The translations under genes were made by a program, and so were the position numbers. A stretch of DNA of 64,000 bases from Ensifer adhaerens. GTDB taxonomy: Bacteria; Pseudomonadota; Alphaproteobacteria; Rhizobiales; Rhizobiaceae. The notes under the pieces were generated by a model. That model saw only the letters and a list, made by a program, of their open reading frames with translations. It was not told the DNA's origin and did not search any database. Position 1 is the first letter of the stretch. Each line of letters opens with the position of its first letter. Shown one piece after another: positions 37,126 to 45,659 of this stretch. The stretch covers positions 186,001 through 250,000 of the forward strand of contig NZ_LGAP01000002.1 of the NCBI RefSeq assembly GCF_001270265.1, read 5' to 3'.

Positions 37126-37796
37126 GCCGTGGCGCGCAAGAGATAGCCGAGGTTGCGGATTGCCCTGATCTCGACGCCGGCTGCGACCTCGTCGAGCTTT
37201 CGCCTCAGCCGCGAGAGGTGAGAATCGAGCGCATTGGAATCGATCTCGTCTTCCATAGCGTAGACGGAATCTTCCAGCGTGGCGCGCAGGACGGTGCGCC
37301 CCGGCCGGCGCATCAGCGCCTCCAACGCCAGCCTTTCCCGCCGCAACAGGTCGAGCGGCTTGTCGTCGACGACCGCTTCGCGATGGCGGAAATCGTAGGT
37401 CAGGCGGCCGACCATGGTCTGGTCGGACTTGAGCGTGACGGGGCGGCGGCCGAGCGCACGAAGCCGCGCCATCAGCTCCTCGACCGCAAACGGCTTGGCG
37501 AGATAGTCGTCGGCCCCGCCATCGAGACCGGCGACCCGGTCGTTGATGGCGCCGAGCGCCGTCAGCATCATGATCGGCGCTTCGACGCGCAACGCACGCA
37601 GTTTAGGAATGAGGCTCAGGCCTTCGCCGTCGGGGAGGCGGCGATCGAGCACGATCACGTCGTAGGACCAGAGCTCGACCACGGCCTCGGCATCGGCGAG
37701 CGTCGAAACATGATCGACGATCACCTGTCGACGCTCGAGTGCAGCCTTCAGGGCCGATGCCATTTCGGGCTCGTCCTCTAGCAGCAGGATGCGCAT
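37122..37796 (-). CDS. OmpR-family response regulator
   Basis: A 224-residue regulator. The receiver domain has acidic residues Glu7/Asp8, phospho-acceptor Asp51 (VIVLDRRLPDG) and Lys in YLAKPF. The C-terminal winged helix is of the OmpR/PhoB type, ending with NALDSHLSRLRRKL and IRNLGYLL. ATG 37796 is selected because AGGAG lies eight bases upstream. It pairs with the overlapping histidine kinase. Confidence 0.92.
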   Translation of the reverse strand: MRILLLEDEPEMASALKAALERRQVIVDHVSTLADAEAVVELWSYDVIVLDRRLPDGEGLSLIPKLRALRVEAPIMMLTALGAINDRVAGLDGGADDYLAKPFAVEELMARLRALGRRPVTLKSDQTMVGRLTYDFRHREAVVDDKPLDLLRRERLALEALMRRPGRTVLRATLEDSVYAMEDEIDSNALDSHLSRLRRKLDEVAAGVEIRAIRNLGYLLRATA

Positions 37797-37883
37797 GCCG
37801 ATTTCTCCTGAATGCGGCGACGGAAGGTCCGTAACCGCGGTATCGAATGCATCATTTCTCAAATCGGGGGCGAGTTGAAGCGC

Positions 37884-38267
37884 TCACTCGCATTCGAGCT
37901 TCGGTTGACGGAAGTTGGTGACGTACCAGCGGCCGCCCTGCTGGCGGGCGTAGAATGTGTAAAAGCATTCCTGCTCCTCGACATAGCCCGGCGTCACGGT
38001 CTCTTCGTAGCGCTGGCCGCGCCGGGTGTCGCGAATCTCGCCGCTGGTTGAACCGGAAACGACGTTGGTCGAGATCTTGCGCCACTGGTAGGCGCGTTGA
38101 TCCCAGCCGAGGTCAAGCACGGCCGTCGGCGGGCCGTAATCGATGATGACCGATTCCACCGGCTGACCGATATAGTTCTTCATGACGGTGGAGGCGCAAC
38201 CGGCCAGAACGACGGCTGCGGTGGTGGCGATGACGGCGAAGGCGCTGCGCGCATTGCAGAAGGGCAT
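37884..38267 (-). CDS. Small lipoprotein
   Basis: A 127-residue protein with a signal peptide and lipobox (VVLAGCAS), so it should be anchored in the envelope. The mature part contains a short YGPPTAVLDLGWDQRAYQW segment and two cysteines late in the chain. It resembles conserved rhizobial lipoproteins without assigned function. It lies upstream of the two-component genes in the same direction, 87 bases away, but is not clearly in their operon. Confidence 0.75.
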   Translation of the reverse strand: MPFCNARSAFAVIATTAAVVLAGCASTVMKNYIGQPVESVIIDYGPPTAVLDLGWDQRAYQWRKISTNVVSGSTSGEIRDTRRGQRYEETVTPGYVEEQECFYTFYARQQGGRWYVTNFRQPKLECE

Positions 38268-38371
38268 GATCGATCCCGGGTTCGAATTGTCTGCCCCGGA
38301 GCTAATCTGCGAAGATTACATAGACATTGCGGTCACCTTCGAGCGTCGCGGCCGGCACCGACCGGTGGTTA

Positions 38372-38683
38372 TCAGGCGGCTCGGTCCGCGGGAGCAATGG
38401 AGGCAGGGGCGTCGTCGATGCTGGCATAGACCAATCCCGGTTGAACGATCCACTCGCCCTTGCGCAGCGACTGTACGTCCGGCCCTCCGGCAGCGTTACG
38501 CGCGGCCACACCGACGAACCGGTATCGAAGCCCGCCGCCGTCGGTAGCGGTTTCGCGGATCGGCCGCCCGGCGAGATATCCGACGACCTGTCCTTCAAAA
38601 CGCACATTCGCCAAAGTGAAATATTCGGTGGGCAATCTCCGGCTCTGCTTCGGCGCGAGCTTGAATGCGTTTTTTATCTTCAT
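38372..38683 (-). CDS. Hypothetical protein
   Basis: A 103-residue soluble protein beginning MKIKNAFKLAPKQSRRLPTE, with a beta-rich middle (VRFEGQVVGYLAGRPIRE, LRYRFVGVAAR). I do not recognise the family. The frame has normal high-GC codon use and no competing frame, so it is likely a gene. It has no signal peptide. Confidence 0.55.
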   Translation of the reverse strand: MKIKNAFKLAPKQSRRLPTEYFTLANVRFEGQVVGYLAGRPIRETATDGGGLRYRFVGVAARNAAGGPDVQSLRKGEWIVQPGLVYASIDDAPASIAPADRAA

Positions 38684-39229
38684 CGTCTGGTACTCGTCAT
38701 AGGGTCTCGCTTCGCCTGTCGGGCACCGCTAGCGGGCGCGCATGCCGGGAAAGAGAAAGGCGGGCGTCTCAAGCCACCCGAAAGCGGCGCAAGCATGGCA
38801 ACGGCGTTCAAGTGTGCTCTCGGCCGTCGTTTCGCTGGTCACCACTGATCATCCAAGGGCGGCGGCAACCACTCACAGAGCCTAACCCGAGCGCACATAG
38901 AAAATCGCTTGGGAAGACGCGGCTTGGGAATAAGGAAACCGTAAAGCACCGAGTGTCAGGGTCGGTTCGGCCACGCGTGTCGAGGGGCTAAATGTTCATG
39001 ACCCGATGCTGGCGGGGCGTCCTCGAGGCTGTTTGCGGCTCGTGTGTCGAAGCAGAAAGGCAAAGGGTAGGGGCGAACAGGCGTGCTGTGACAAAAGATG
39101 AGTTTTATTCTCATATTTGTTGTCTGCGCAGCAAGGACACGTTAATGAACGCCGGCGCCGGATTTTCGCGGGCGCCTTGCCGTCCATCTTCTTCCCGCCG
39201 GCCGGCCCGGATCGGTCCTGAAAACAGAC
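38684..39229. other. Upstream region of the FecI/FecR/receptor system
   Basis: No convincing gene is seen in this stretch. The right part is A/T-rich and contains an IRO-type operator (listed). The left part carries short frames without family similarity. Confidence 0.5.
39099..39113. promoter_or_regulatory. IRO box (RirA-type operator)
   Basis: TGAGTTTTATTCTCA matches the RirA consensus TGA-N9-TCA and is flanked by A and T to give ATGAG-N7-CTCAT symmetry. It lies about 130 bases before the sigma-factor start. RirA represses iron-uptake genes in iron-replete rhizobia. Confidence 0.6.
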
Positions 39230-39754
39230 ATGTCAGAGAAATCCGCTTCGCATTTGATGCTCGACGACGCGATCGTGGCCTACTACGACGAACTTTGCAC
39301 GATGACGCGGCGGCGCGGTCACGCACCGGCAACGGCAAACGAGGTCGTTCACGAACTCTATGTCCGTCTGGTGGACCGCCGGACATCGCTTGAAGGCAAA
39401 TCCTCGTTGAAGGCCTTCCTGCGCCGTGCCTGCGCCAATCTTGGTATCGACTGGCTGCGACGCGACCGCTTTGAACTCAAGCTGTTCTCCGGCAGCGAGG
39501 CAGAAGCCCTGACTGTTGCGAGCGATATCGCTGCTCCCGATGCGAATATCGATCTTCGCCGCAGGCTGTCGATCCTGAAGGCCGCCATCATGGAGATGTC
39601 GCTGCAGCGAAGGCGGGTGTTCCTCGCCAGCCGCATCGGCAATCTGACCTCCGACGAAATTGCCCTGCGCACCGGCATCAGCCGCAACATGGTGGACCGG
39701 CACCTGCGCAAGGCTTACCTGCATTGCCTGGACCGCCTGGAGGACGCGTCGTGA
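39230..39754 (+). CDS. FecI-like ECF sigma factor
   Basis: A 174-residue extracytoplasmic-function sigma factor. Region 2 is NEVVHELYVRLVDR followed by LKAFLRRACANLGIDWLRRD; region 4 is LTSDEIALRTGISRNMVDRHLRKA. It matches the FecI/PvdS group that drives receptor genes in response to iron carriers. Its stop overlaps the start of a FecR gene (GTGA), and a TonB receptor follows, giving the standard surface-signalling order. Confidence 0.88.
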   Translation: MSEKSASHLMLDDAIVAYYDELCTMTRRRGHAPATANEVVHELYVRLVDRRTSLEGKSSLKAFLRRACANLGIDWLRRDRFELKLFSGSEAEALTVASDIAAPDANIDLRRRLSILKAAIMEMSLQRRRVFLASRIGNLTSDEIALRTGISRNMVDRHLRKAYLHCLDRLEDAS

Positions 39755-40728
39755 CCGCGCTCGACGGACGACATCCGCCAACCAACCGCGAGGCGCTTGA
39801 AAAACGCGTGCGCGAACAGGCGGTGGACTGGCTCGTCCGCCTGACCGGCGAGCCTGGAGATGAAGAGCTGCGGCTCGCCTTCGAACGGTGGCGAGCAGAC
39901 GACCCGCTGCATGCCGAGATTTTTGAACGGGCTCGGCGGGCGGTCGGCGATGCGACGCTGTTGATCCGGCGCGAGCCGGAGTTCGCCCAAAGAGCGGCGA
40001 GGGCGCCGGGAAATCGTCGAAGGACACTTTCGTCGCTCGCTGCCGTCCTCATTGCCGGCACCGCTGCCTTCCTAACGCTCGACGGCGCGATGTGGATGCG
40101 GGCTGACGTCATTGCCGGCAAGGGCGAAAGACCGATCCTGAGGCTGGACGACGGCTCGACGCTGCAGCTCAACGCCCAATCGGCCGTTGCCTATGAGTTC
40201 ACCGCCAGCGAACGTCGGATCGTTCTGTTGCGCGGCGAGGCATTCGTTGAGGTCGCGGCCGACAGGAACAGACCCTTCGTCGTCGAGGCGGGGGCGGGAA
40301 CCGCGACGGCGCCCGGGGCGGCATTCGACGTCAATCTGGCCGACGACGGGGGAAGCGTCACCGGGCTTGAGCACGCGGGGTCGGGTGCCACCGGCACGGC
40401 GACGGCGCCGCGCCGCGTCGAGGTCAACGAGCAGGTGAGCTATAACCATCAGGGCGGGCTCGGCGATATGAAGCCGATCGATCCGCTGCTGGCGGCCGCC
40501 TGGCGGAACGGGCGTCTGATCTTCGAGGAACGCACCATCGCGTCGGTCGTCGAGGAAATCGGGCGCTACGTGCCGGGCACGATCCTGATCGCCGACGCCG
40601 CTGTCGGCGCCAGACGGGTGTCCGGCAGCTTCGATCTCTCCGATCCCGTCAGGGCATTGCAAGGTCTTGCCGAAGCCTTCGATATCAAGGTCACCCGGAT
40701 CGGGCCCTACGCCACGATCCTGCGCTAA
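39751..40728 (+). CDS. fecR: FecR-type anti-sigma/signal transducer
   Basis: A 325-residue protein. The cytoplasmic N terminus has the DUF4880-like VREQAVDWLVRLTG and WRADDPLHAEIFER. One membrane helix lies at about 95-115. The periplasmic part has RPILRLDDGSTLQLNAQS and a C-terminal STN-like segment (VSGSFDLSDPVRALQGLAEA). GTG is the start, overlapping the sigma stop, with GGAGG seven bases upstream. It transmits the signal from the occupied receptor to the sigma factor. Confidence 0.9.
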   Translation: MTALDGRHPPTNREALEKRVREQAVDWLVRLTGEPGDEELRLAFERWRADDPLHAEIFERARRAVGDATLLIRREPEFAQRAARAPGNRRRTLSSLAAVLIAGTAAFLTLDGAMWMRADVIAGKGERPILRLDDGSTLQLNAQSAVAYEFTASERRIVLLRGEAFVEVAADRNRPFVVEAGAGTATAPGAAFDVNLADDGGSVTGLEHAGSGATGTATAPRRVEVNEQVSYNHQGGLGDMKPIDPLLAAAWRNGRLIFEERTIASVVEEIGRYVPGTILIADAAVGARRVSGSFDLSDPVRALQGLAEAFDIKVTRIGPYATILR

Positions 40729-40825
40729 AAAAATTTCGAGGCGAGGTGTCCCTGAAGCGGCGCCTCGTTCGTCCAACCACCAGACCCGGCCTTTTCTCGG
40801 CCATCTCTCATTGTCTGGGACTGTC

Positions 40826-43318
40826 ATGCCATATTCGAATGCGACCGGCGGATACCGCCACCCCGAAATTTTCAACCTGCTTATGGCAGGTACTGTGTTT
40901 GCCTTTGCGGTCACCGGCGCCCTCGCGCAGGATGCGCTGGTGCATCACGTCGACGTGCCGGCCGGCAAGCTGACTGCGGCCGTCAACCGTCTGGCGACAC
41001 AGCTCAAGCTGCAGTTCGTGTTCGACAGTTCAGTCGCGTCAGGCGTGAGCACGGCCGGTCTTGCCGGCGAGATGACGGCGGATGAGGCGCTGTCGCGGCT
41101 GCTGAGCGGGACCGGCGTCCGCTACCGGTTCGTCGGCGGCTCGACGGTAAAACTTATGGGCGCCACCGAAGTATCGACGCCTGTCGATACCGACGGCACG
41201 AAGCTCGCCCCAATCGTCGTGCGCGGTGATGCCAAGCGCGGCGATCGCGCGCCGAATGTCGCCGTGCTCGATGCCGAGGACATCGAGAAGGCCCAGGCCT
41301 CGAGCCTTCCGGAGTTGCTGCAGAAGACACCTGGCGTGTCGATGGGCGGTGGCGTCCGCCTCGAAGGACAGACGCTCGCCATCCGCGGCTTCGCCCGGCA
41401 ATCGGATGTCCGGATCATCCTCGACGGCGCGCCGAAGAATTTCGAGAAATACGACCAGGGCACGGTCTTCATCGAGCCCGAGCTGCTCAAGCGCGTTGAG
41501 ATCGAAAAAGGCGCGACCTCGGTGCGCTACGGCAACGGCGGCTTCGGCGGCACCGTGCTGATGGAAACCAAGGACGCCACCGACATGCTGCGGCCGGGCG
41601 AAGAATGGGGCGTCTGGGCCAAGTCCGGCTTCCAGAGCGCCAACAAGCAGTTCCTGGAAACCGGCGCCCTCTACGGAAAGTCGGATTTCGGCGGGCCTGT
41701 GACCTATGACGGCCTTCTGGCGGCGACATGGCGCAAGAGCGACGACATGCGCGTCGGCGGCGGCGAGATCTACAACTATTCCAACTCGAAGCTGACGACC
41801 TTGCTTGCCAATGTCGGTGCCGAATACGACGGCCACGAGATCAGGGGCACGGTCGCCTACGGCCAGAACGACAATTGGGGGCCGGTGGCTGCCATTCGCG
41901 GCCAATCGGCGCCGTCGGAGTTCAACATCGCCCGCTACGGCTACAAGGAAGCGATGCGCCGCCTGCTCACCTGGCGCGAGATCGAGGATTTCACCTCGAC
42001 GTTGAACTACAGCTATACCGGCGACAGCGATCTGGTGAACTACCGGATGATGGCCAGCTTCTCGTCGACCAGCCAGCACGCGACGCGGCCCGATATTCCC
42101 GGGCTCAATCCGAGCGCATCGACCGGCGGTTTCGAAAACGATGCCACCTATACCGACATCAAGTTCGAGGCTGAAAACACCTCCAACTTCACGCTGGCTG
42201 GCCTGTCGCACAGCCTGAACTATGGCGTCCAGTATTTCGATCATGACCGCGACATCTGGATGTACGATGTCGCCAACCGGACCCAGGCGCAATACAACTA
42301 CGGCTACTACGCGCCGTGGTTCATGCCGGAAGGCACCCAGAAGACCTTTGCTGCCTTCGTTCGCGACAGGATCGAACTGACGGATACCCTAACCGTGACG
42401 CCGGGCCTGCGCTTTGATCACGTGCGCTCCAAGGGCGTGCCGAACGAGGCGCCGCGCTTTAACAATCCGCTGGCCGGACACGATTATTCTGCCGTGTCGC
42501 ACCAGGGCGTGACGCCGGCAATCAGCCTATCCTGGGAGGCGACCCCCACGGTGCGGTTCTTTGCCGATTGGGCCTACGCGATGCGGGTGCCCAACATCGA
42601 CGAGATCTACTCGGCGCAAAGCGTGCTGACCAAGGCCTCCGGTACCAGCCGCGATCTTGATGTCGAGCGCAACAGCACCTTCAATATCGGCGTCGACATG
42701 AGCTTCAACGACGTGCTGACGACGGGCGACATGCTCTCGACGCGCATTTCGTTCTACAACAACCACGTTTCTAATCCGGTGACGCGTCGGTTCGGCTCGG
42801 CGAACCTCGCTGGCGTGTCGGGCAACGTCCCGTTCTACTGGAACACGCCGTCCTACGACATTCGCGGCATCGAGCTGCAATCGCACTACGAGACCGAGCG
42901 CATGTTCGCCGATCTCGGCGTGTCCTGGATGACGGGCGAGCGGACCGGTGCCGTCAACAATATCTGGGGTCCCGACACCTATATCAACGATCTCGCCCCC
43001 TTGACCGTCATCGCCACGGCCGGGATCAAGGTGCCGGACCAGGACCTCGCCTTTGGTTGGACAGGCACCTTCGTCGACGACCAGAACCGGACGCCCTACA
43101 ATCAGGGCGGACAGACCTATGCTCGCCCGCCGAGCGTCGGTTACGCGGTGCACGGCCTCTTCCTCGACTGGACGCCGACATCGGGCCTCATGCAGGGCGG
43201 CGAGGTGCATCTGGCGGTCGACAACATCTTCGACAAATACTACGAGCCCTATCTCAGCGACGGGATTTCGGCGATGCCGGGGCGAAACTTTAAGATCGCC
43301 ATCAGCCGGAAGTTCTGA
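40826..43318 (+). CDS. TonB-dependent haem/haemoglobin-type receptor with STN domain
   Basis: An 830-residue outer-membrane receptor. The signal peptide ends near Ala34 (ALA-QD). A STN signalling domain covers about 45-105, followed by a TonB-box-like APIVVRG, the plug (SLPELLQKTPGVSMGGG, then RGFARQSDVRIILDGAPKN) and a 22-strand barrel. The EPELLKRVEIEKGATSVRYG and VLMETKDATDML blocks fit the haemoglobin/transferrin receptor family, and YAMRVPNIDEIY corresponds to its FRAP region. The STN domain and adjacent FecI/FecR genes show that it is a transducing receptor. The ligand is probably haem, though not proven. Confidence 0.88.
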   Translation: MPYSNATGGYRHPEIFNLLMAGTVFAFAVTGALAQDALVHHVDVPAGKLTAAVNRLATQLKLQFVFDSSVASGVSTAGLAGEMTADEALSRLLSGTGVRYRFVGGSTVKLMGATEVSTPVDTDGTKLAPIVVRGDAKRGDRAPNVAVLDAEDIEKAQASSLPELLQKTPGVSMGGGVRLEGQTLAIRGFARQSDVRIILDGAPKNFEKYDQGTVFIEPELLKRVEIEKGATSVRYGNGGFGGTVLMETKDATDMLRPGEEWGVWAKSGFQSANKQFLETGALYGKSDFGGPVTYDGLLAATWRKSDDMRVGGGEIYNYSNSKLTTLLANVGAEYDGHEIRGTVAYGQNDNWGPVAAIRGQSAPSEFNIARYGYKEAMRRLLTWREIEDFTSTLNYSYTGDSDLVNYRMMASFSSTSQHATRPDIPGLNPSASTGGFENDATYTDIKFEAENTSNFTLAGLSHSLNYGVQYFDHDRDIWMYDVANRTQAQYNYGYYAPWFMPEGTQKTFAAFVRDRIELTDTLTVTPGLRFDHVRSKGVPNEAPRFNNPLAGHDYSAVSHQGVTPAISLSWEATPTVRFFADWAYAMRVPNIDEIYSAQSVLTKASGTSRDLDVERNSTFNIGVDMSFNDVLTTGDMLSTRISFYNNHVSNPVTRRFGSANLAGVSGNVPFYWNTPSYDIRGIELQSHYETERMFADLGVSWMTGERTGAVNNIWGPDTYINDLAPLTVIATAGIKVPDQDLAFGWTGTFVDDQNRTPYNQGGQTYARPPSVGYAVHGLFLDWTPTSGLMQGGEVHLAVDNIFDKYYEPYLSDGISAMPGRNFKIAISRKF

Positions 43319-43391
43319 CTATCTGGGTCGTGTCGTTCTACTTCCCGACGATCGTCTTTTCGTGACACCATCCCTATCCGCACTCCCGTCG

Positions 43392-43428
43392 GTTCTTGCA
43401 TCGACATCCTGAGTGTCGATGCAAGAAC
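43392..43428. terminator. Strong hairpin downstream of the receptor gene
   Basis: Perfect 15-base arms (GTTCTTGCATCGACA and its complement) flank a 7-base loop. It may terminate receptor transcription, though no T run follows. It lies beside a decayed ABC ATPase fragment, so it could also be a mobile-element scar. Confidence 0.5.
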
Positions 43429-43442
43429 GCCCGAAGGGGCCA

Positions 43443-43672
43443 AGCGCGTTGGACCTGATGCTGGAACTGCAGGAGACGGTGGGGCTCGCCTATCTCTTCG
43501 TCTCTCACGACATGGCCGTGATCGAGTGCATGTCGCACCACGTCGCCGTGATGCGTGCGGGTCGCATCGTCGAGATGGGCACGCGCTTTTTGAGGATCCT
43601 CAGCAGGCCGATACCAGGGCATTGATGGCCGCAGTGCCTATCCCCGATCCGGCGTTGCGGGCGGTTGCCTAG
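43443..43672 (+). pseudogene. Peptide ABC transporter ATPase fragment
   Basis: Only the C-terminal part of a dipeptide/oligopeptide-type ATPase remains: [20 protein letters not shown], then [10 protein letters not shown] with the switch histidine and GRIVEMGT. Six or seven residues normally between SALD and the next helix are missing. After about 43600 the homology (MAAVPIPDPALR) moves to another frame, ending at 43672. The Walker A and signature halves are absent. This is a decayed remnant. Confidence 0.75.
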
Positions 43673-43710
43673 CCGGGGCACATCGAGAGGTTCGACCGGA
43701 CACGCGTCAA

Positions 43711-43810
43711 GGCATGTCGCGCAAAAGTGTGCCGTTTTGCGATAACGGCATGCGCAAAAGCAAGAGCTTAAAGCGCAGCAAGCGAATCCTGGAGATCGCG
43801 GCGCGCTTTA
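43711..43810 (+). repeat. Dispersed ~100-bp repeat, copy 2
   Basis: Blocks GCGCAAAAGTGTGC, TTTTGCGATAACG, CATGCGCAAAA and GCGCAGCAAGCGAATCCTGG are shared in order with the copy at 54117-54212. It lies between the ABC remnant and a small membrane-protein gene. Confidence 0.75.
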
Positions 43811-43996
43811 AGGCTGCTGCAAGCAGAAGATCGCGAAATTGAGAACGAACAGCGCGAGCAGCGTCGCGAGGAAACTTCCGAGCGAGACGAGCGCCCGTTC
43901 GCCGGCGGGTTTCCCACGGTGCTTTCGGGAGAATATGATGGCGATCGCAACGCCCAAGGATATGCCGGCAACAGCCGGCATGGACATCAGTTGCAT
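43808..43996 (-). CDS. Small two-helix membrane protein
   Basis: A 62-residue protein with two hydrophobic segments (MPAVAGISLGVAIAIIF and LATLLALFVLNFAIFCL) joined by a basic loop. AGGA lies six bases before the ATG. No family is recognised; it may be a small membrane-stress or regulatory protein. Confidence 0.6.
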   Translation of the reverse strand: MQLMSMPAVAGISLGVAIAIIFSRKHRGKPAGERALVSLGSFLATLLALFVLNFAIFCLQQP

Positions 43997-44085
43997 CGTA
44001 AATCCTGTTTAAGGTGCGGATCTATCGGGCGCGCGCAGTGTTGTTGGACTGACCGAGGATCATTAAGCCTGCGGAGTTTGTCGGT

Positions 44086-44295
44086 TCACTGGCCGGCGGC
44101 CTTGCCGCGGATCCGCAGCGCGCCTTCCAGCGCATCCTTGACCTGTATCGCGCGGCGCAGCCCTGGTGACTGCGTCTCACCCGCGGCCTCGATTGCGTTC
44201 TGTGCATGGGAGATGGCGATATTTATTTCGGCATCGCTGACCGAACGATCGAGGGCCAGCGCTTGCGCGGCAGCCTCATTTTCCATTGACATCAT
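44086..44295 (-). CDS. Small hypothetical protein
   Basis: A 69-residue acidic, alanine-rich helical protein (DRSVSDAEINIAISHAQNAI, then a charged C terminus). GGAG sits four bases before the ATG. No family is recognised. It lies 90 bases from the small membrane-protein gene in the same direction. Confidence 0.55.
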   Translation of the reverse strand: MMSMENEAAAQALALDRSVSDAEINIAISHAQNAIEAAGETQSPGLRRAIQVKDALEGALRIRGKAAGQ

Positions 44296-44447
44296 GTCAC
44301 TCCATCAAATCACCCAGCATCGGGTGAGGAGCGTGTACTTAGGTGAAGCCGTGCGCGTCCCCAAGCCCATCGGACGGCCACGTTCAAGCTATGCTTAATA
44401 AAGCCTTAAGGGGCGCGGTGGGTTGGCGAGACGCCATCTGCGAACTG

Positions 44448-44948
44448 TCACATGCGTTCGTCGGGCAGTTGGCTGGCTTGCCTTACCCAATCGGCGAATT
44501 GCTCTTCATCGAGTTGGTCGTCTTCGCGAATGTCGAGATAACGCACATCCTTCTGCTTCGACTGGCCGGGCGGGATCGGATTGAGCGACGAGCCGCGGAA
44601 GAACGCCACCTTGACGTACTTCGTGAAGACATGGATGCCGAGGAACCAGCCGTCGCCCTCAAGGCCATAAAGCGGAGAGTTCCATTTGACGGCCTTGTAT
44701 ACGTCGGGGACGGTGCGTTCGATGAGCGCGTCGAGGCGCCGCCCGACATCGCTCTTCCAGCCCGGCATGGCCGCGATATAGGCCTGGACGGGGGCGTCTC
44801 CATAACCCTTGGCGATCTGTGGGTTGCCACCCGACAGCAGGGTCACGTTGCCGGGCTGCACGGGTGCCGTCCCGTCCGGCTTGGCTGCCTTTGCTGCCAC
44901 CGGCTTCTCCGATGAGTTCGCCGGCTTTCTGGGCGTCTTGCTCACCAT
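44448..44948 (-). CDS. DUF1801 domain protein
   Basis: A 166-residue protein. A basic, Pro/Ala-rich N terminus of about 60 residues precedes the DUF1801 fold (RRLDALIERTVPDVYKAVKW, LYGLEGDGWFLGIHVFTKY and later VRYLDIREDDQLDEEQFADW). Function is unknown. It is the last gene of a four-gene operon with an ArsR regulator, an SRPBCC protein and a small membrane protein. ATG 44948 avoids an Arg-rich extension that has no similarity. Confidence 0.82.
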   Translation of the reverse strand: MVSKTPRKPANSSEKPVAAKAAKPDGTAPVQPGNVTLLSGGNPQIAKGYGDAPVQAYIAAMPGWKSDVGRRLDALIERTVPDVYKAVKWNSPLYGLEGDGWFLGIHVFTKYVKVAFFRGSSLNPIPPGQSKQKDVRYLDIREDDQLDEEQFADWVRQASQLPDERM

Positions 44949-44959
44949 TGTGCTTGCGC

Positions 44960-45172
44960 CTATCCGGCGGTCTGCCGCCCGTTGAGATATGGCAGCACGA
45001 ACATGTAGAGACCGGTGGCGACCAGGATGGCGAGTGGGAACAGGGGCAGGAAATAGACCCATTCGGCGGGTTGCTTGCCAACTCCCAAGGCTATGAAGAT
45101 CGCAGCCACAACCACTGCGAAGGCAAGCGACGTCCAGCGGTGAATTTGACGAATCCAGTTGTTCCAGTTCAT
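44960..45172 (-). CDS. Small membrane protein
   Basis: A 70-residue protein with a short amphipathic start (MNWNNWIRQIHRWTS) and two membrane helices (LAFAVVVAAIFIALGVG and FLPLFPLAILVATGLYMF). A near-perfect GGAGGTG ribosome site lies before ATG 45172, so the longer frame is rejected. It is 11 bases from the DUF1801 gene. Confidence 0.75.
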   Translation of the reverse strand: MNWNNWIRQIHRWTSLAFAVVVAAIFIALGVGKQPAEWVYFLPLFPLAILVATGLYMFVLPYLNGRQTAG

Positions 45173-45248
45173 GGGCACCTCCTCAAAATACCAGCCGGAA
45201 CGGATCGGATGATCCGCCCGGCGCGAACACACGATTTAGGTCTGATCG

Positions 45249-45659
45249 TCAGTCCAGCCGCTCCAAGACTTGCTCGAGAGCTGAAAGGAACCTTGGCCAT
45301 CCGGCCTGCGCACCTTGATAGTAGGGCTGCTGATCCGGCCGGAAACCGGATTGTTCCATGCGCAGACGGGTCCCGGCGCCCGTGGGCGTGAGTGTCCAGG
45401 TGACGACACTCTTCAGGTCCTTGGTGTCCCAGCTGTAGGACAGTGACTTGTTGGGTTCGACCGCTTGCACCTGACAGTCGACGGCGCCCCAGTCGGCCGT
45501 GAGATTGAAACGGTGCCCCTGGTCTGGGCTGAAGGTGTTCTTCATCAGCCATTCCTCGATCAGGTGCGGCTGGGTGAGCGCGCGCCAGATCTTCTCCGCC
45601 GGATAGGGCACCTCCCGTTCGACGACGACGGTGAGCGTTTCGGTTGCTGTTTCGATCAT
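45249..45659 (-). CDS. SRPBCC/AHSA1-family protein
   Basis: A 136-residue START-like protein: VVEREVPYPAEKIWRALTQP, a beta-rich core, and a C-terminal helix ending LSALEQVLERLD. It probably binds a hydrophobic ligand. The start overlaps the ArsR stop by four bases (ATGA), an arrangement common for ArsR/AHSA1 pairs. Confidence 0.88.
   Translation of the reverse strand: MIETATETLTVVVEREVPYPAEKIWRALTQPHLIEEWLMKNTFSPDQGHRFNLTADWGAVDCQVQAVEPNKSLSYSWDTKDLKSVVTWTLTPTGAGTRLRMEQSGFRPDQQPYYQGAQAGWPRFLSALEQVLERLD

Noticed and set aside
40667-40825. Upstream extension of the TonB receptor frame
   Set aside because: The extra residues are Arg/Pro-rich, overlap fecR, and would bury the signal peptide; ATG 40826 fits better.
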